A stretch of DNA of 6,734 bases from an uncultured Sphingomonadaceae bacterium (GTDB lineage: Bacteria; Pseudomonadota; Alphaproteobacteria; Sphingomonadales; Sphingomonadaceae): the NCBI GenBank assembly GCA_946480515.1, contig CAMLKX010000105.1, positions 1 through 6,734 of the forward strand. Reading direction: 5' to 3'. Positions 6,628-6,734 of this stretch are shown here, in pieces. The notes beneath the pieces are model-generated. The model saw only the letters and a list, made by a program, of their open reading frames with translations. It searched no databases and was not told the origin of the DNA. Position 1 is the stretch's first letter. Every line of letters starts with the position of its first letter. The translations under genes and the position numbers were made by a program.

Positions 6628-6734
6628 CGATCGAGCGGCTGGGAGTGATTGGCGGGGGAGCGTGGGGAACAGCGCTCGCTCAGGTCGCGGCAAGTGGCGG
6701 CCGAGACATCCTGTTGTGGGCACTAGAGCAAGAG
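6624..6734 (+). CDS. gpsA: Glycerol-3-phosphate dehydrogenase [NAD(P)+], N-terminal fragment
   Basis: The first 37 codons only; the frame is open to the right edge. The enzyme reduces dihydroxyacetone phosphate to sn-glycerol-3-phosphate for phospholipid synthesis. The N-terminus reads [20 protein letters not shown], with the GxGxWG-type Rossmann loop [10 protein letters not shown] at residues 10-19 typical of GpsA. The start is a GTG at 6624 that overlaps the tsaD stop (GTGA), with a G-rich run at 6612-6616 upstream as a plausible ribosome binding site. tsaD-gpsA adjacency is common in alphaproteobacteria. Because only the cofactor loop is visible, the substrate domain cannot be checked. Confidence 0.9.
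   Translation, partial: MTIERLGVIGGGAWGTALAQVAASGGRDILLWALEQE

Overview
The window is GC-rich, gene-dense bacterial DNA with tight, overlapping gene junctions. It most likely comes from an alphaproteobacterial chromosome, plausibly a sphingomonad. The main grounds are a heme operon (hemC-hemD) ending in a mitofilin-like membrane protein, which is an alphaproteobacterial trait, and the divergent hemC / tsaD-gpsA arrangement. The exact lineage is inference; there is no rRNA or other marker gene here.

Layout. Positions 1-5549 are all minus strand; 5596-6734 are plus strand. Transcription diverges from a 46-bp gap at 5550-5595. Leftward, hemC (porphobilinogen deaminase), hemD (uroporphyrinogen-III synthase) and a mitofilin/Mic60-like inner-membrane protein are joined by ATGA and TAATG stop/start overlaps and so probably form one translationally coupled operon. 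After a 132-bp gap comes a secreted class A beta-lactamase-like protein with an enlarged omega-loop region. After a further 93-bp gap holding a perfect 9-bp inverted repeat come an aldehyde dehydrogenase, most like alpha-ketoglutarate semialdehyde dehydrogenases, and 41 bp later the start of an NADPH:F420 reductase-like Rossmann protein that runs off the left edge. Rightward, tsaD (tRNA t6A synthesis) overlaps by 4 nt with gpsA (glycerol-3-phosphate dehydrogenase), which runs off the right edge.

Functionally the window joins two housekeeping blocks (tetrapyrrole synthesis with membrane organisation; tRNA modification with phospholipid precursor supply) to a less obviously linked block (beta-lactamase, aldehyde dehydrogenase, Rossmann reductase). 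I see no mobile element, CRISPR array, tRNA or rRNA, and no clear new defence or biosynthetic system. The most unusual items are the beta-lactamase's omega-loop insertion and substitutions, the short mitofilin-like protein, and the G8 tract touching the hemC start.
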